Shown here: one piece after another, positions 1-9,505 of the stretch
How the letters are laid out: every line of letters starts with the position of its first letter
How positions within the stretch are numbered: position 1 is the stretch's first letter
NCBI RefSeq assembly: GCF_017409525.1
Contig: NZ_JAFQSO010000001.1
Coordinates: 62,001 to 126,000, forward strand
Length of the DNA stretch: 64,000 nucleotides
From: Methanobrevibacter sp.
Lineage (GTDB): Archaea; Methanobacteriota; Methanobacteria; Methanobacteriales; Methanobacteriaceae
Direction: 5' to 3'
The notes under the pieces: model-generated
Told to the model about the DNA's origin: nothing
What the model saw: only the letters and a program-made list of their open reading frames with translations
Database searches by the model: none
Position numbers and translations under genes: made by a program

Positions 1-1
1 T

Positions 2-403
2 GCAGGCATATGTTTAATAGTATTTGGATTTGCCTCTATCATTGACGGATTTTCTGTATGGAGCATGATGGCTCATGTTTCAGTGATTAATATATTATTG
101 GGAATTTGTGCAATACTATTTGGATTATTATTTATTTATGAAATTGATGTATTGTCTTTCCTTGTTGGATTCTTATTTTATTTAATTGCATTTGTAATGA
201 TATTTATTGGTATATCAGGAATTATTTTCGGAGTGGGGTCAATATCAAAAATCACCTCAGTATTGATTTTAATCTTGGGCATAATAGCATGCGGTCTTGC
301 TTTTTATTCACTCGCACAACCGCTATATACATCAATCCTCGTTGGATTATGTCTGATTTTGGAAGGAATAGCTTTCTTGACAACTGGTGCAGTTGAGGAT
401 TAA
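2..403 (+). CDS. DUF308/HdeD-like membrane protein, C-terminal part
   Basis: The frame is open from base 2 to the TAA at 401-403, so this is the C-terminal part (133 residues) of a gene that starts outside the window; the first ATG at 65 is internal. The sequence is almost entirely hydrophobic, with about five predicted membrane helices and repeated glycine-rich short helices followed by small charged turns, the pattern of DUF308/HdeD-type proteins. No catalytic motif is visible. The function is unknown; HdeD proteins of enterobacteria relate to acid tolerance, but that cannot be transferred here. It lies 17 bases before the UbiB-like gene on the same strand, so co-transcription is likely. 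Confidence 0.6.
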   Translation, partial: AGICLIVFGFASIIDGFSVWSMMAHVSVINILLGICAILFGLLFIYEIDVLSFLVGFLFYLIAFVMIFIGISGIIFGVGSISKITSVLILILGIIACGLAFYSLAQPLYTSILVGLCLILEGIAFLTTGAVED

Positions 404-420
404 TTGGATAAGTGATATTT

Positions 421-2010
421 ATGGATAAGGAAACAAAACAACGTTTGGGAGAAATCAGAGCAGCTTTAAAAAAGTATGGCTTTGATAAGATTTTAGCTCA
501 AACAGCTAAAAGTAAAATACGTTCAAAAGACGATGATTCAGATAGTCTTTTGTTGGATGATGAAATTCCTGAAAAATTAAGATTGATGCTTCAGGAATTG
601 GGAACTACTTTCATTAAGTTAGGCCAGCTGTTAAGTACAAGGCCGGATATTGTCGGCGAAAAAATTGCAGATGAATTGGCCAACTTGCAAGATGATAATC
701 CTGCCATAACCTATGAACAGGTTAAGGCAATAGTTGAAAGGGAGCTCAACGGCAATATTGACGAGTTATTTGAAGATTTCCATCATGAACATTTAGCAAC
801 CGCATCCATTGGTCAGGTTCATGAAGCTAAATTAAGCACTGGTGAAAGGGTTGCAGTTAAAATCCAAAAAGAGGGCATCACTGATAAGATAGACCTTGAT
901 TTAAGGATAATGAAATATATTGCCAACCGTGCCGATAAATGGAATGCTGATTTAAGAAAATTGAACTTGCCAGGAATCATGGAAGAGTTTGACCGTTCAA
1001 TTCACAAGGAAATCGATTATAATAATGAATTCATGAATATGCAACGCATAGAATTGAATTTCGAAGACAATCCTGATATTCATATTCCAGCCACCTATGC
1101 CAAATATTGTTCATCAAAAGTTTTAACAATGGAATTTATAGCCGGTGCAAAATTAAACGACGTATATGAAAGTGAAGGCGATGAATTCGATAAGAAACTT
1201 TTGGCAAAGAATGTTCTAGATTCTTATCTTCAACAACTGTTCATCGACGGATTTTTCCATGGAGACCCTCATCCAGGTAACATCATGATTTTAGAGAATA
1301 ATGTTGTATGTTATCTTGATTTGGGTATGATGGGATTCTTTGATGAAGAATTTAAACGCAATCTCTCTGAAGTAATGTTATTGTTTGTAGACCAGGATGT
1401 AGACGGACTGATAAATCAGCTGATGTACATGGACATCTTGGATTATGATATTGACACAAAAACATTAAGAAGGGACTTGAATGATTTGTTCGGAAGGTAT
1501 TTTGGAGTTCAATTAAATCGTTTCGACGGAGTGTTGGAGGCACTGCTAGGGCTTATGCAGGAGTACGGTGTCATTCTTCCAAATGAAATTGTTACAATGG
1601 CAAGGGGAATATCCATGGTTGAAGCTATTGCACACAATCTGGATCCGGAAATCGATGTTTTCGCATCAATCAAACCTATTGCCCAACAAATAGCTAAACA
1701 AAGAGTCAATCCTAAAGAGTACTTGAAAGGCAAAAAGAGCAGCATAATCTTATATGAACACATGTTTAGGGCCTTGCCGAAGCTTCTTACAAGGACAATT
1801 CACAAGATTGAAAATGAAGAATTGAAATTGAAGTTCGAAGTTGACATCAACGATAAGGTCTCAATAGTCGCCTTGATATCCGCGCTTCTAATTGGTTCTT
1901 CTGTTGTTTCATTTGGGCCAATGGTATTTGACATGCCTGTGATTTCTTTAATTGGGTATATAATAGCTATAATTTTAAGTATTATTGGCTTAAAGAAGTT
2001 TGTTTTATAA
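421..2010 (+). CDS. UbiB/ABC1 (AarF) family atypical kinase
   Basis: This is a protein of about 529 residues with the UbiB/ADCK signature. It has the KxGQ-type motif (FIKLGQLLSTRPD), the alanine-rich nucleotide loop variant (ATASIGQVHEA), the VAVKIQ lysine, the catalytic HGDPHPGN and a DLG metal motif. Two hydrophobic helices close the C-terminus, as in membrane-anchored UbiB proteins. In bacteria and mitochondria the family supports ubiquinone synthesis. Methanogens lack ubiquinone, so the client here is unknown, perhaps an isoprenoid lipid pathway (inference). The frame can also start at GTG 412, but ATG 421 follows an AGTGAT Shine-Dalgarno-like sequence at 411-416 and is preferred. Confidence 0.9.
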   Translation: MDKETKQRLGEIRAALKKYGFDKILAQTAKSKIRSKDDDSDSLLLDDEIPEKLRLMLQELGTTFIKLGQLLSTRPDIVGEKIADELANLQDDNPAITYEQVKAIVERELNGNIDELFEDFHHEHLATASIGQVHEAKLSTGERVAVKIQKEGITDKIDLDLRIMKYIANRADKWNADLRKLNLPGIMEEFDRSIHKEIDYNNEFMNMQRIELNFEDNPDIHIPATYAKYCSSKVLTMEFIAGAKLNDVYESEGDEFDKKLLAKNVLDSYLQQLFIDGFFHGDPHPGNIMILENNVVCYLDLGMMGFFDEEFKRNLSEVMLLFVDQDVDGLINQLMYMDILDYDIDTKTLRRDLNDLFGRYFGVQLNRFDGVLEALLGLMQEYGVILPNEIVTMARGISMVEAIAHNLDPEIDVFASIKPIAQQIAKQRVNPKEYLKGKKSSIILYEHMFRALPKLLTRTIHKIENEELKLKFEVDINDKVSIVALISALLIGSSVVSFGPMVFDMPVISLIGYIIAIILSIIGLKKFVL

Positions 2011-2062
2011 TATCAAAATTATGAGGAATTAATTTTCCTCAAAAATTATTTTTTTTGCAAAT

Positions 2063-3214
2063 TTAAATGTATTTGAGCAAGTTTATTTTTTTCAGCATGA
2101 ATATCCATGTCACAATAATTGAAAATATACAGGACATGATTATTATCGGAGGATAGAAATAGTAGCCGATAATTATGAAAATGCATGTGAACACGATGTT
2201 TAAGAAATAGGTGTTGTAGTTCTGGAATGCTTCCTGCAGGAATGAGTTTGATTGGTCTATTTTTTTCATTTCATATGTGGCAATTAGAGAGCAGACATTG
2301 ATAATGATAAAATCTATCCCATAGATGCATTGTGGCACAAAGCTGTGAAAGTTCATGGAAACGTATGTTGTTAAGTAAGGGATTAATGATAAAAAGAATA
2401 GTCCTAGTGATATGGTCCATATTGCTTTATAATTGATCTTGTTTACAATACTGAATAAGTTGTAGGTAAAGTTCCACACATTAAAGCAAACAATGAAACT
2501 GACTGCATATGCTATGAATTCAAGTTTTAATTCCAATAAACCGCTTAAACTGCCATTTGCAGCTATTGGAATTTCAAGCACAATGATTGTTATGATAATG
2601 GCTATGATTGCATCAATCAATGCTTCAAATCTTTCAGTATCTTCAAATTCCTTACCCTGCATTCTATTGTAGATAATGCTTAAGACCACGGCAACTAAAC
2701 AGGCCAGATAGATTCCAGGAATAAATATTGTATATGATATTATAAAACCAATAATTATGATTAGTAAAGGCAGTATGAAGTGAGTCTTTTTAATGTTCAA
2801 CTCTTTTAATTTTTCATTTGATTTGTTAGCTCCATAGACCACAACCACGGATATGATATGGGAAATGTTAGCAAAAAGGATTAGTAATCCGAAAATTGTC
2901 TCGGCAGTTAAAGAATACAAATTCAGAGAAAGCCATGATGCGAAATATGGAAATAGTGAGAATAAGAAGATTGAAACTCCATATGTGATTAGGGCCTTGT
3001 TGTTTATAGTGTCAATATGTTGAAATAGGTTCTGGTTGCTGTACCAGATATTGATAATTGATAGGAACACTATTAAATATGTTGCGATATTCAAATAATT
3101 TGAAAAGAAAGCTCCCCATTCCGGACTTAAAGGTTGAGGAATTTTCAGCACCAAAATTGTTATAACAATTGCCAAAACTGCATCATAAAAAGTTTCAAAT
3201 CTATTAGTATTCAT
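2063..3214 (-). CDS. Tandem TMEM175-like (DUF1211) membrane protein
   Basis: The protein has 383 residues and about twelve membrane helices in two homologous halves. Each half opens with the TMEM175 helix-1 signature: RFETFYDAVLAIVITILVL near residue 5 and RFEALIDAIIAIIITIIVL near residue 200. TMEM175 proteins form potassium-selective or proton-leak channels; prokaryotic members are normally single six-helix units that tetramerise, whereas the animal lysosomal protein is a two-repeat chain. The FSD triad of the canonical motif reads FYD in repeat 1 and LID in repeat 2, so conduction is uncertain. The gene is convergent with the UbiB-like gene. No Shine-Dalgarno is evident, so the transcript may be leaderless. 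Confidence 0.75.
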   Translation of the reverse strand: MNTNRFETFYDAVLAIVITILVLKIPQPLSPEWGAFFSNYLNIATYLIVFLSIINIWYSNQNLFQHIDTINNKALITYGVSIFLFSLFPYFASWLSLNLYSLTAETIFGLLILFANISHIISVVVVYGANKSNEKLKELNIKKTHFILPLLIIIIGFIISYTIFIPGIYLACLVAVVLSIIYNRMQGKEFEDTERFEALIDAIIAIIITIIVLEIPIAANGSLSGLLELKLEFIAYAVSFIVCFNVWNFTYNLFSIVNKINYKAIWTISLGLFFLSLIPYLTTYVSMNFHSFVPQCIYGIDFIIINVCSLIATYEMKKIDQSNSFLQEAFQNYNTYFLNIVFTCIFIIIGYYFYPPIIIMSCIFSIIVTWIFMLKKINLLKYI

Positions 3215-3345
3215 ATATTTTAATATATTGTTTATTAGTAAATAAATCTTTATTTATCTTTTTTTCAAAATATTACTTTTCAAATGCTCTTGGAAAAATG
3301 TTATAATTAAATATTGGTATATTAAAAAATAAGGTGATTTTGAAA

Positions 3346-4071
3346 ATGTCGTCTTATAAAGGGCATTCCATATTTGCATTAATTCTTTCATTGATGTTTT
3401 TTCATAGTCCTCTGTTAATTGCTTTAACTCTGATTGGTGCAAATATTCCAGACTTTGACCATAAGTTCAAAAAGGATAATGTCTATAAGTTGATCATTTT
3501 AGGATTGATAGTGTTTATTTCACTTTATATCCTTAAATTACCTTATTATATCGGGCTTATGATAGTGTTTTTGGGTGTCACTTTTTATTTTTCAGAGCAT
3601 AGGAGTTTTACGCATTCGATTTTCGGTGTTTTGACATTGACCTCAGCCGTCTCGTTAATCCTGATTTGGGGCTTGGAGTTAATTGCAAGCATATCTCTTT
3701 TATCTGATTATTATCTGTTGATGGCAATTTTGATAGCTCTTTTAAGCTTTTTATTTTTGAATAAACGTATGCTGTTAATATTTTTACCAGTATTTTTCAT
3801 CAGCCTGTTCATATTTAAAACCGGCAGCATCTCTTATATTGAAATTGTCATGAGCTTATTTTTAGGAGTATTTTCTCACATAGTTCTTGATTCCTTCACG
3901 CCTTCAGGAATTAAAATATTTGCTCCTCTGTCTTCAAAGAAAGTCTATAAGAATTTTGGCAGATGTTCTATATTTGCCTTAATCGTTTTGGCTATCCTGT
4001 ATCATGCCCCATTCCTATTCAATCTCTTTGAACAATATGTGTCTGGTTCACTATTAATCGTTGGCATTTAA
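3346..4071 (+). CDS. DUF457 family membrane-bound metal-dependent hydrolase
   Basis: This is an integral membrane protein of about 241 residues with roughly eight helices. The N-terminus has the family pattern of a histidine shortly after the start (YKGHS), a NIPDFDH motif and later an EHRSFTHS stretch, plus a SHIVLDSFTPSG stretch near residue 185. These His/Asp residues form the presumed metal site of the YdjM/DUF457 family. The substrate is unknown; family members are linked to lipid or phosphate metabolism. GTG 3334 is upstream in frame, but an AAGGTGA Shine-Dalgarno at 3331-3337 points to ATG 3346. A GT2 glycosyltransferase follows 27 bases later. Confidence 0.75.
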   Translation: MSSYKGHSIFALILSLMFFHSPLLIALTLIGANIPDFDHKFKKDNVYKLIILGLIVFISLYILKLPYYIGLMIVFLGVTFYFSEHRSFTHSIFGVLTLTSAVSLILIWGLELIASISLLSDYYLLMAILIALLSFLFLNKRMLLIFLPVFFISLFIFKTGSISYIEIVMSLFLGVFSHIVLDSFTPSGIKIFAPLSSKKVYKNFGRCSIFALIVLAILYHAPFLFNLFEQYVSGSLLIVGI

Positions 4072-4098
4072 TAAGGAGTAAGACATATAATTAATATC

Positions 4099-5148
4099 AT
4101 GGTTGAAATTTCAGTTATACTTCCCGTTTACAATAGCGAAGATTACTTGGAGGGGTGTTTGGACAGTCTTTTGAATCAGACGTTCAAGGACATGGAAATT
4201 TTATGCATTGATGATGGCTCTAGTGATGGGTCCCCAGATATATTGAAGGAATATGAAAAAGCAGACAATCGCATAACTGTAATTAGCCAAGAGAACATGG
4301 GCGTTGCAAAAACCAGAAACAAGGCCTTGGAATTAATCAATGGCAATTATGTCTATTTCATGGATTCCGATGATTTCCTGGATAGGAATGCATTTAAAAA
4401 ATTGCATGACAATATCACCTCAAACAATTCTGATTTTTGCATCATGAAAGCGATTTTCGTAAATGGTGATGAGGAGTATAAATTCCCCGCTTTTGACTTG
4501 GATAAGGAGTTTGAAAAGGTCAATTTCAATAGGTTCACATTCACTTATAAGGATATCAAAAGCCATGTTCTAAATGACTTGTTTGCGCCTTGGCTTAAGT
4601 TGTACAGTGCCGGATTTTTAAAGGGCAGCGAAGAATTTACTTTCCCTGAGATGAAATCGTATTCTGATGCTCCTTTCCATGTGAAGACAATGCTGAAAGC
4701 CTCCAGGATATCATTTGTCCCTGAATATCTCTATTATTATCGTGAAAATGATGATTCTTTGGTTCATTCGTCTTCGAATACTATTAATTTTTTCAAGCTT
4801 TCCGACATTATCGAAAATTATTTGAGGGAAAATAACTTTTTTGATGAGTTTAAAGATGAATTTGATGCATTCAGGGTGGTTAAGCTGGTTTATTATATGG
4901 GATTTGCGGATTCTGATGTGTATTACCTGAAAGCTAAGGACGAACTATCAAATATCAATGCGGCATCTTTATCAATTGCAGATAAAGACCTCGACAAAAT
5001 GAATATAGTTCTCGATTCAGACAACTTAAAGGAATGTAAGTTGGCTTTAGAGTTGTATGATTGCAAAAGAAGGGTCAAATCAATGCAGGAATCCAGAAGC
5101 TGGAAAGTGACCAAACCATTAAGGAAATTTACATCATCATTAAAATAA
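4099..5148 (+). CDS. Family 2 glycosyltransferase
   Basis: This 349-residue protein has a GT-A fold N-terminal domain: ISVILPVYNSEDYL at residues 4-17, DDGSSDGS near residue 40 and the metal-binding MDSDDF near residue 93. The middle contains an acceptor-side region with LKLYSAGFL, and the C-terminus ends in the basic SRSWKVTKPLRK helix common in GT2 enzymes for surface glycans. It probably transfers a sugar for a cell-surface polysaccharide or glycoprotein; donor and acceptor cannot be read from the sequence. It follows the DUF457 gene on the same strand. Its end overlaps the 3' end of the convergent transporter gene by 9 bases. Confidence 0.85.
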   Translation: MVEISVILPVYNSEDYLEGCLDSLLNQTFKDMEILCIDDGSSDGSPDILKEYEKADNRITVISQENMGVAKTRNKALELINGNYVYFMDSDDFLDRNAFKKLHDNITSNNSDFCIMKAIFVNGDEEYKFPAFDLDKEFEKVNFNRFTFTYKDIKSHVLNDLFAPWLKLYSAGFLKGSEEFTFPEMKSYSDAPFHVKTMLKASRISFVPEYLYYYRENDDSLVHSSSNTINFFKLSDIIENYLRENNFFDEFKDEFDAFRVVKLVYYMGFADSDVYYLKAKDELSNINAASLSIADKDLDKMNIVLDSDNLKECKLALELYDCKRRVKSMQESRSWKVTKPLRKFTSSLK

Positions 5149-6111
5149 ATTGTTCATGCATACAAAGAATAATCCTGAATCTTTAACCCATAAGCAGAAT
5201 TTTGAGACAATATATAGCACAGGCAGTTCTATTAACGGTCCGATTACAAGGGCGATGGCTATCAGCTCATGGCCAGGAAAAGATGTTATTGCGATGGCCA
5301 GCGCCAGCGGTGAGTTGCGTGCAAGGGTTGTCATTGTCAGACTGGCATATTCAGAGTAAGTGAAGTTAATTTTTTCGGATAACAGCAAGTCAATAATAAC
5401 ATTAACGCCAAAAAATATGATTAATGGAATGAATATGGTTGTTAGCGAGTTTAAATTTGAAAATAATAGTTCTCCTTGACTTGCGAATATGCAGAATACC
5501 GCAAGCGCCAAAAAGTAAATTTGAGTTTTGGCAAATAAATCCGTTGCTTTTTGCCTATAATTGTCATTAAGAATGAATTTTGTAATCTGCGCTGCAATAA
5601 ATGGAATTACAATAACGGTTAAAAGTGAATAGGCAAGTTGTGAATAATCCATAGAATTTTCAGCTGCAAAAAATAGTATTAGATAGATTGGAAGCAAGAT
5701 TAACTGCAAAACTAGATTAATTGGCAGTATTGATAAACTTAATTTCAAGTCGCCTTTTGCAAGTTTTGTAAATACTAAGTACCAATCCGTGCATGGTGTC
5801 AATATTAGCATGAAAAAGCCTATGAAAATGTCAATGTTTCCTTTAAAAAATATTGAACCTAAAAAGTATCCAAACAATGGGGTCCATATAAAATTGATTG
5901 AGAGGCTTGTGATACTGAATTTGGTGTTTTTAAAACTGTTTTTCAGTTCGCTTAAAGGAACCTCCAAAAATAGGCCATAAAGCATTAAACATAGGAATAT
6001 GGTTATTAGAGAGCTGGCATTTTTAGCTATCAGGTCAACATTGGAAAATACTAGTCCGATGATGATTGCCAGAAATATTATTGTGGGTTCCAGTTTTTCC
6101 ATTAATTCCAT
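5140..6111 (-). CDS. ACR3-like arsenite/bile-acid (BASS) family transporter
   Basis: The 323-residue protein has about ten membrane helices. Two stretches resemble ACR3 arsenite efflux carriers: TPCTDWYLVF, which carries the conserved membrane cysteine, and IGPLIELPVL near the end, which carries the conserved glutamate. ACR3 proteins export arsenite with the proton gradient; related BASS members move organic anions with sodium. No arsR or arsA gene is adjacent, so an arsenic role is unproven. The gene is convergent with the glycosyltransferase (9-base overlap) and divergent from the ehb operon. Confidence 0.75.
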   Translation of the reverse strand: MELMEKLEPTIIFLAIIIGLVFSNVDLIAKNASSLITIFLCLMLYGLFLEVPLSELKNSFKNTKFSITSLSINFIWTPLFGYFLGSIFFKGNIDIFIGFFMLILTPCTDWYLVFTKLAKGDLKLSLSILPINLVLQLILLPIYLILFFAAENSMDYSQLAYSLLTVIVIPFIAAQITKFILNDNYRQKATDLFAKTQIYFLALAVFCIFASQGELLFSNLNSLTTIFIPLIIFFGVNVIIDLLLSEKINFTYSEYASLTMTTLARNSPLALAIAITSFPGHELIAIALVIGPLIELPVLYIVSKFCLWVKDSGLFFVCMNNLF

Positions 6112-6403
6112 ATTATCACTTTAGGCATGACTAAATTTAGTTATCGTAATATATAATGTTTTTTAATTTTGATAATTTTTGTTTGATTTTAACTTTGGCT
6201 ATTAATCTATTCGTGATTTTTATATCCAGCAATTATTTTGTTCATTTAGAATTTTTCAATAAATTTTTTATTACTTTATTTCAAATTCATATGATTTTTT
6301 TAAAAAAGCATACATTTATAATAAATAATCATGATAAATAATAATATTATTATTTAGTCAATATTTTGGCTATTATTAATATTAATGAAATGGAGCTTAT
6401 TTA
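6112..6403. other. Divergent intergenic region upstream of ehb
   Basis: These 292 bases separate the ACR3-like gene from ehbA. The DNA is extremely AT-rich and the short reading frame inside it (6156-6341) looks like chance. A TATA-like TTTATAATA lies near 6315-6323, some 85 bases before ehbA, and GGAG about 10 bases before the ATG is the probable ribosome binding site. I see no clear repeat or operator, so the ehb promoter placement is tentative. Confidence 0.4.
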
Positions 6404-6718
6404 ATGTTTTTGACAAGAATCGGTTATGGAATTATTTATTTCTTAGACCTTATTTATCAGATAATTAAATCAACTATTGATGTTGCTTTTAATTCAGTAA
6501 TGAGGAGAAATATTGATCCTGTTGTTGTCGACATTGAAACAGTATTGGAGAGACCTGTTTCACAGACAATATTAGCAAATAGTATTTCTTTAACTCCTGG
6601 TACTTTGTCTGTTGATTTGGACAGTGAAAATAACATTATTAAAGTAGCTGCTATTTCTCCAAGAGAAAAAGAGGATATTATTCCTTTTGAAAAATATATT
6701 AAGAAAATGCTTGAATAG
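6404..6718 (+). CDS. ehbA: Energy-converting hydrogenase B subunit A (MrpE-like)
   Basis: This small protein (104 residues) has a hydrophobic N-terminal segment and a soluble C-terminal part with LTPGTLSVDLD, the hallmark of MrpE/MnhE subunits of Mrp cation/proton antiporters. It is the first of seventeen co-oriented genes whose order matches ehbA-Q of Methanothermobacter. Ehb couples ion flow across the membrane to ferredoxin reduction with H2, supplying low-potential electrons for CO2 fixation into cell carbon. EhbA is expected to belong to the antiporter-like membrane module. The assignment rests on the MrpE motif and on gene position. Confidence 0.85.
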   Translation: MFLTRIGYGIIYFLDLIYQIIKSTIDVAFNSVMRRNIDPVVVDIETVLERPVSQTILANSISLTPGTLSVDLDSENNIIKVAAISPREKEDIIPFEKYIKKMLE

Positions 6719-6751
6719 TCATTTTCTTTTAAAGTAATCGAGTGAGATAGT

Positions 6752-7018
6752 ATGGATATATTGTTTATTTCGAAATATATTGTGGTTATAGCATTAATTA
6801 TTATGATGTTGGCCGCTTTAAGAGCAAGTGCATATAAATCTAACTCAATGGGGCTTTTAGGAAGCTCTGTAGTTGTTGTAGCTTTTGCTATGGTATTGCT
6901 TGTTGGGGGAGATATATATAATCTTGAATTCTATAAAGATATATCATTAGCTTTAATATTTTTTGGTTTTATAGGTACTGTTGCTTTCGCTGCTGTTTTG
7001 GGAGGGAATGACGAATGA
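6752..7018 (+). CDS. ehbB: Energy-converting hydrogenase B subunit B (MrpF-like)
   Basis: The 88-residue protein has three hydrophobic helices and corresponds to the MrpF/MnhF position. The N-terminal half contains the basic RASAYKSNS segment between helix 1 and helix 2. It is assigned as EhbB from size, topology and place between the MrpE-like and MrpG-like genes. The stop codon overlaps the ehbC start by 4 bases (ATGA), implying translational coupling. Its exact role in ion translocation is not established. Confidence 0.8.
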   Translation: MDILFISKYIVVIALIIMMLAALRASAYKSNSMGLLGSSVVVVAFAMVLLVGGDIYNLEFYKDISLALIFFGFIGTVAFAAVLGGNDE

Positions 7019-7437
7019 TTAAGTATATATCATCTGCCCTTCTTATTATATCAGCATTTCTGATTATTGTATCGGCAATAGGGCTTATCAGCATATCAAA
7101 AGATACCAAAAATGCAGTCTATGCAAGAATCCACATTGTCGGTATTTTTGATATTGCTTGTATTATTGCTATGATTGGTCTTGGCCAATATCTGCTTGCG
7201 GGCATATACTTTATTATAGCGCCGTTTGCAGCACATGCAATAGCTAATGCTTATTGGAAAAAGGAAGATAGAGAAAATAATTTAGAGGAGATAACTGTTG
7301 AACAGGAAGTTGATTATAATCATCCATTCATACATCCTAAAGATAAGATGCAGGCTTTTGAAAGTGAAGATTCAGAAAAACTAAAAGCGGATGACAGGTT
7401 CTCAGTTACTACTTTGGAAATTTATGAGGGGGAGTAA
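7015..7437 (+). CDS. ehbC: Energy-converting hydrogenase B subunit C (MrpG-like)
   Basis: The 140-residue protein starts with three membrane helices of the MrpG/MnhG type, including [15 protein letters not shown] and an [14 protein letters not shown] segment. A charged, acidic cytoplasmic tail of about 50 residues follows. MrpG subunits are part of the small-subunit cluster of cation/proton antiporters. Here it follows the MrpE- and MrpF-like genes in the same E-F-G order as mrp operons, which supports the call. The acidic tail is longer than in ordinary MrpG proteins. Confidence 0.82.
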   Translation: MIKYISSALLIISAFLIIVSAIGLISISKDTKNAVYARIHIVGIFDIACIIAMIGLGQYLLAGIYFIIAPFAAHAIANAYWKKEDRENNLEEITVEQEVDYNHPFIHPKDKMQAFESEDSEKLKADDRFSVTTLEIYEGE

Positions 7438-7438
7438 G

Positions 7439-7672
7439 ATGCTAGAGTTTGTATTAATGATAATTATAGTTGTAAGCGCAATTCTTGCTCTTGTTCAAAA
7501 AGACTTATTAAAGGCCGCAATTTTAACAGGATTTGCTGGTGGAGCTATTGCAGTTCTTTTCCAAGTTTTACTTGCGCCCGATGTTGCTTTAACTCAAGCC
7601 ATTGTTGGTGCGGTGATTGTCCCGGTATTTATTGCTTTGGCTGTTAAAAAGACTCAAAGGGAGGATAGCTAA
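7439..7672 (+). CDS. ehbD: Energy-converting hydrogenase B subunit D (DUF4040/MrpB N-terminal-like)
   Basis: This 77-residue protein has three membrane helices. The sequence [19 protein letters not shown] matches the DUF4040 domain found at the end of MrpA and the start of MrpB-like subunits. A longer frame is open from 7391, but ATG 7439 has a GAGGGGGAG Shine-Dalgarno directly upstream and removes a stretch overlapping ehbC. The stop shares one base with the ehbE ATG. It is a core part of the antiporter-like module of membrane-bound hydrogenases. Confidence 0.85.
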   Translation: MLEFVLMIIIVVSAILALVQKDLLKAAILTGFAGGAIAVLFQVLLAPDVALTQAIVGAVIVPVFIALAVKKTQREDS

Positions 7673-8058
7673 TGGCATACGTTCAACTTGCGATATTGGT
7701 CACATCCGCTGCTTTGGTTATTATTGGACTATATTCGGCGATTTTCATTGACAATATCATAAAAAAGATAATTGGTATTAGCTTTATTGAAGAAGGCGCT
7801 AATTTATTCATAGTTGCTATTGGTTATAAGCCAGGTGGTGTTGTTCCTATTTTAATGCCGGGAATGGATACATCTTGGTTTGCAACAAATGCTGCTTATC
7901 CATTGCCTTTTGGTTTGGTACTTACTAGTATTGTAATTGGTGCAAGTACTTTGGCTGTAATGCTTGCTTTAGTGATGGTTTTATACAGAAGATACGGCAC
8001 ATTATCTACTAAAGTAATGTTGGCAGACACATCAAAACAGGAGGAATACGATGAATGA
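7672..8058 (+). CDS. ehbE: Energy-converting hydrogenase B subunit E (MrpC/NuoK-like)
   Basis: The 128-residue protein has three membrane helices of the MrpC/NuoK family, with the typical [20 protein letters not shown] stretch in helix 3 and its positive end. NuoK-like subunits carry membrane-embedded glutamates in the proton path; a candidate is in [10 protein letters not shown] of helix 2. It overlaps ehbF by 8 bases. It should sit between the MrpD-like antiporter subunit and the rest of the membrane arm. Confidence 0.88.
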   Translation: MAYVQLAILVTSAALVIIGLYSAIFIDNIIKKIIGISFIEEGANLFIVAIGYKPGGVVPILMPGMDTSWFATNAAYPLPFGLVLTSIVIGASTLAVMLALVMVLYRRYGTLSTKVMLADTSKQEEYDE

Positions 8059-9505
8059 GTTAATTCCACTTATGGTTATTGTTCCATTGATGGCAGCATT
8101 ACTTATCAGTGCTTTTTCAAGATTCAATAAGGCTACTAAGATTTTTGCATTTGTCGTTGCAATCTGCCTTCCAATCATACCTATAGCCTCTAATTATGGT
8201 CTTCATTACTTTGGAGGTTATGAGCCATTAGTGGATAACGTGACAAGTGTATTCTATCATCCGGCAATTACCTATTCATTCACATTCTTGCAGCAAATAT
8301 TTATTGCAGGTGTGGGTCTTTTGACATTTTTGGTCGTATTCATTTACCTGACCAAATATAAGAAAGTTTCCGGACCTTATTTGTTCTTGCTGTTCTTGGG
8401 CACTGCTGCAGTTACTGCAATGCTGCTGACAGATGATATTTTCCACATGTTTGTGTTCTTCGAGATATTGGCTCTGGCACAGGTGGGTATCGTTGCGGCT
8501 TCATCAATAGACTACAGTTATGAAATGGCTTTAAAATATATGATTTTGGGATCAATTGGGTCTCCTATAATGCTTTTGGGAATTGGATTCCTGCTTGCAT
8601 TGACAGGTAGTGTAAATGTTACAGATATCGCAGCTGCGGTACATAATGGTTTAGTTGATATTACTTCTCCAGTATTTTTATTTTCACTCGGCTTAATATT
8701 CTTTGGTTGGTTATATGCCTCTGGTTTGCCACCATTCCATACTATAAAATCTGGAATTTATTCAAAAGCTGAACCTCATGGAGCCGCTTTGCTTCAATCA
8801 TTTACAGTTATCTCAATGATTTCAATCGTATTAATCATGTTTAGAATTTATTCATCCCTACCAATATTTGAAGTTCTCATAGTCTTCTTCTCTATCTTGG
8901 CTATGATATTGGGCGTCTCTCTTGCACTTACCCAAACTGACTTCAGAAGGATGATTGGATTTTTAGCTGTCGGTGAGTTAGGATTCATTGGATTGGGTAT
9001 AGGTCTTGGAACTCAGTATGCATTGACTGCTGGGCTTTTCCAAGCGTTGAATGAAATTATTATTACTGCATTATTATTCATAGGATTTGGCGCAATAGTG
9101 AACGCAACGAATGAAGTGGACACCCGTAAGCTCGGAGGTCTTTTGGCATATCATCCAAAAGTCAGCATAATGCTTCTGATTGGTGGTTTGGCAATGGCTG
9201 GAGTTCCTCCTTTAAGCGGATTCCAATCAAAATTAATGCTTGTTCAGGCATCTTTAAGTTGTGGATTCCCTGAAATATCCATTTTGGCAATCATGGTAAG
9301 TATAGCCACATTCGTAGTGTTTGTAAAAACATTCTATGCAATGTTTTTAAGGCCAAAACCAAACGATTTGGAGCTTGGCAAAAAGGATGTTCCACGTGCA
9401 ATGATTTTTGCAATGGGAGTGTTACTGATTATCATCGTTTTACTTGGTATATTCCCAGATGTTGTGACAAATGGAATTTCTAACTTTGTAGGAGGGATAT
9501 TATGA
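8051..9505 (+). CDS. ehbF: Energy-converting hydrogenase B subunit F (MrpD/NuoN-like antiporter subunit)
   Basis: This 484-residue protein has about fourteen membrane helices and the proton-antiporter domain of MrpD, NuoL/M/N and HycC. Visible family features are the glutamate in [11 protein letters not shown] (helix 5 region), the lysine in [16 protein letters not shown], and a later lysine in [12 protein letters not shown]. These residues build the ion half-channels of complex I-type pumps. In Ehb this subunit probably conducts Na+ or H+ to drive endergonic ferredoxin reduction. It overlaps ehbG by 4 bases (ATGA). Confidence 0.93.
   Translation: MNELIPLMVIVPLMAALLISAFSRFNKATKIFAFVVAICLPIIPIASNYGLHYFGGYEPLVDNVTSVFYHPAITYSFTFLQQIFIAGVGLLTFLVVFIYLTKYKKVSGPYLFLLFLGTAAVTAMLLTDDIFHMFVFFEILALAQVGIVAASSIDYSYEMALKYMILGSIGSPIMLLGIGFLLALTGSVNVTDIAAAVHNGLVDITSPVFLFSLGLIFFGWLYASGLPPFHTIKSGIYSKAEPHGAALLQSFTVISMISIVLIMFRIYSSLPIFEVLIVFFSILAMILGVSLALTQTDFRRMIGFLAVGELGFIGLGIGLGTQYALTAGLFQALNEIIITALLFIGFGAIVNATNEVDTRKLGGLLAYHPKVSIMLLIGGLAMAGVPPLSGFQSKLMLVQASLSCGFPEISILAIMVSIATFVVFVKTFYAMFLRPKPNDLELGKKDVPRAMIFAMGVLLIIIVLLGIFPDVVTNGISNFVGGIL

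Noticed and set aside
6156-6341. Plus-strand frame of 61 residues before ehbA
   Set aside because: Composition is only that of AT-rich DNA (F, I, L, N), with no Shine-Dalgarno and no recognisable pattern.
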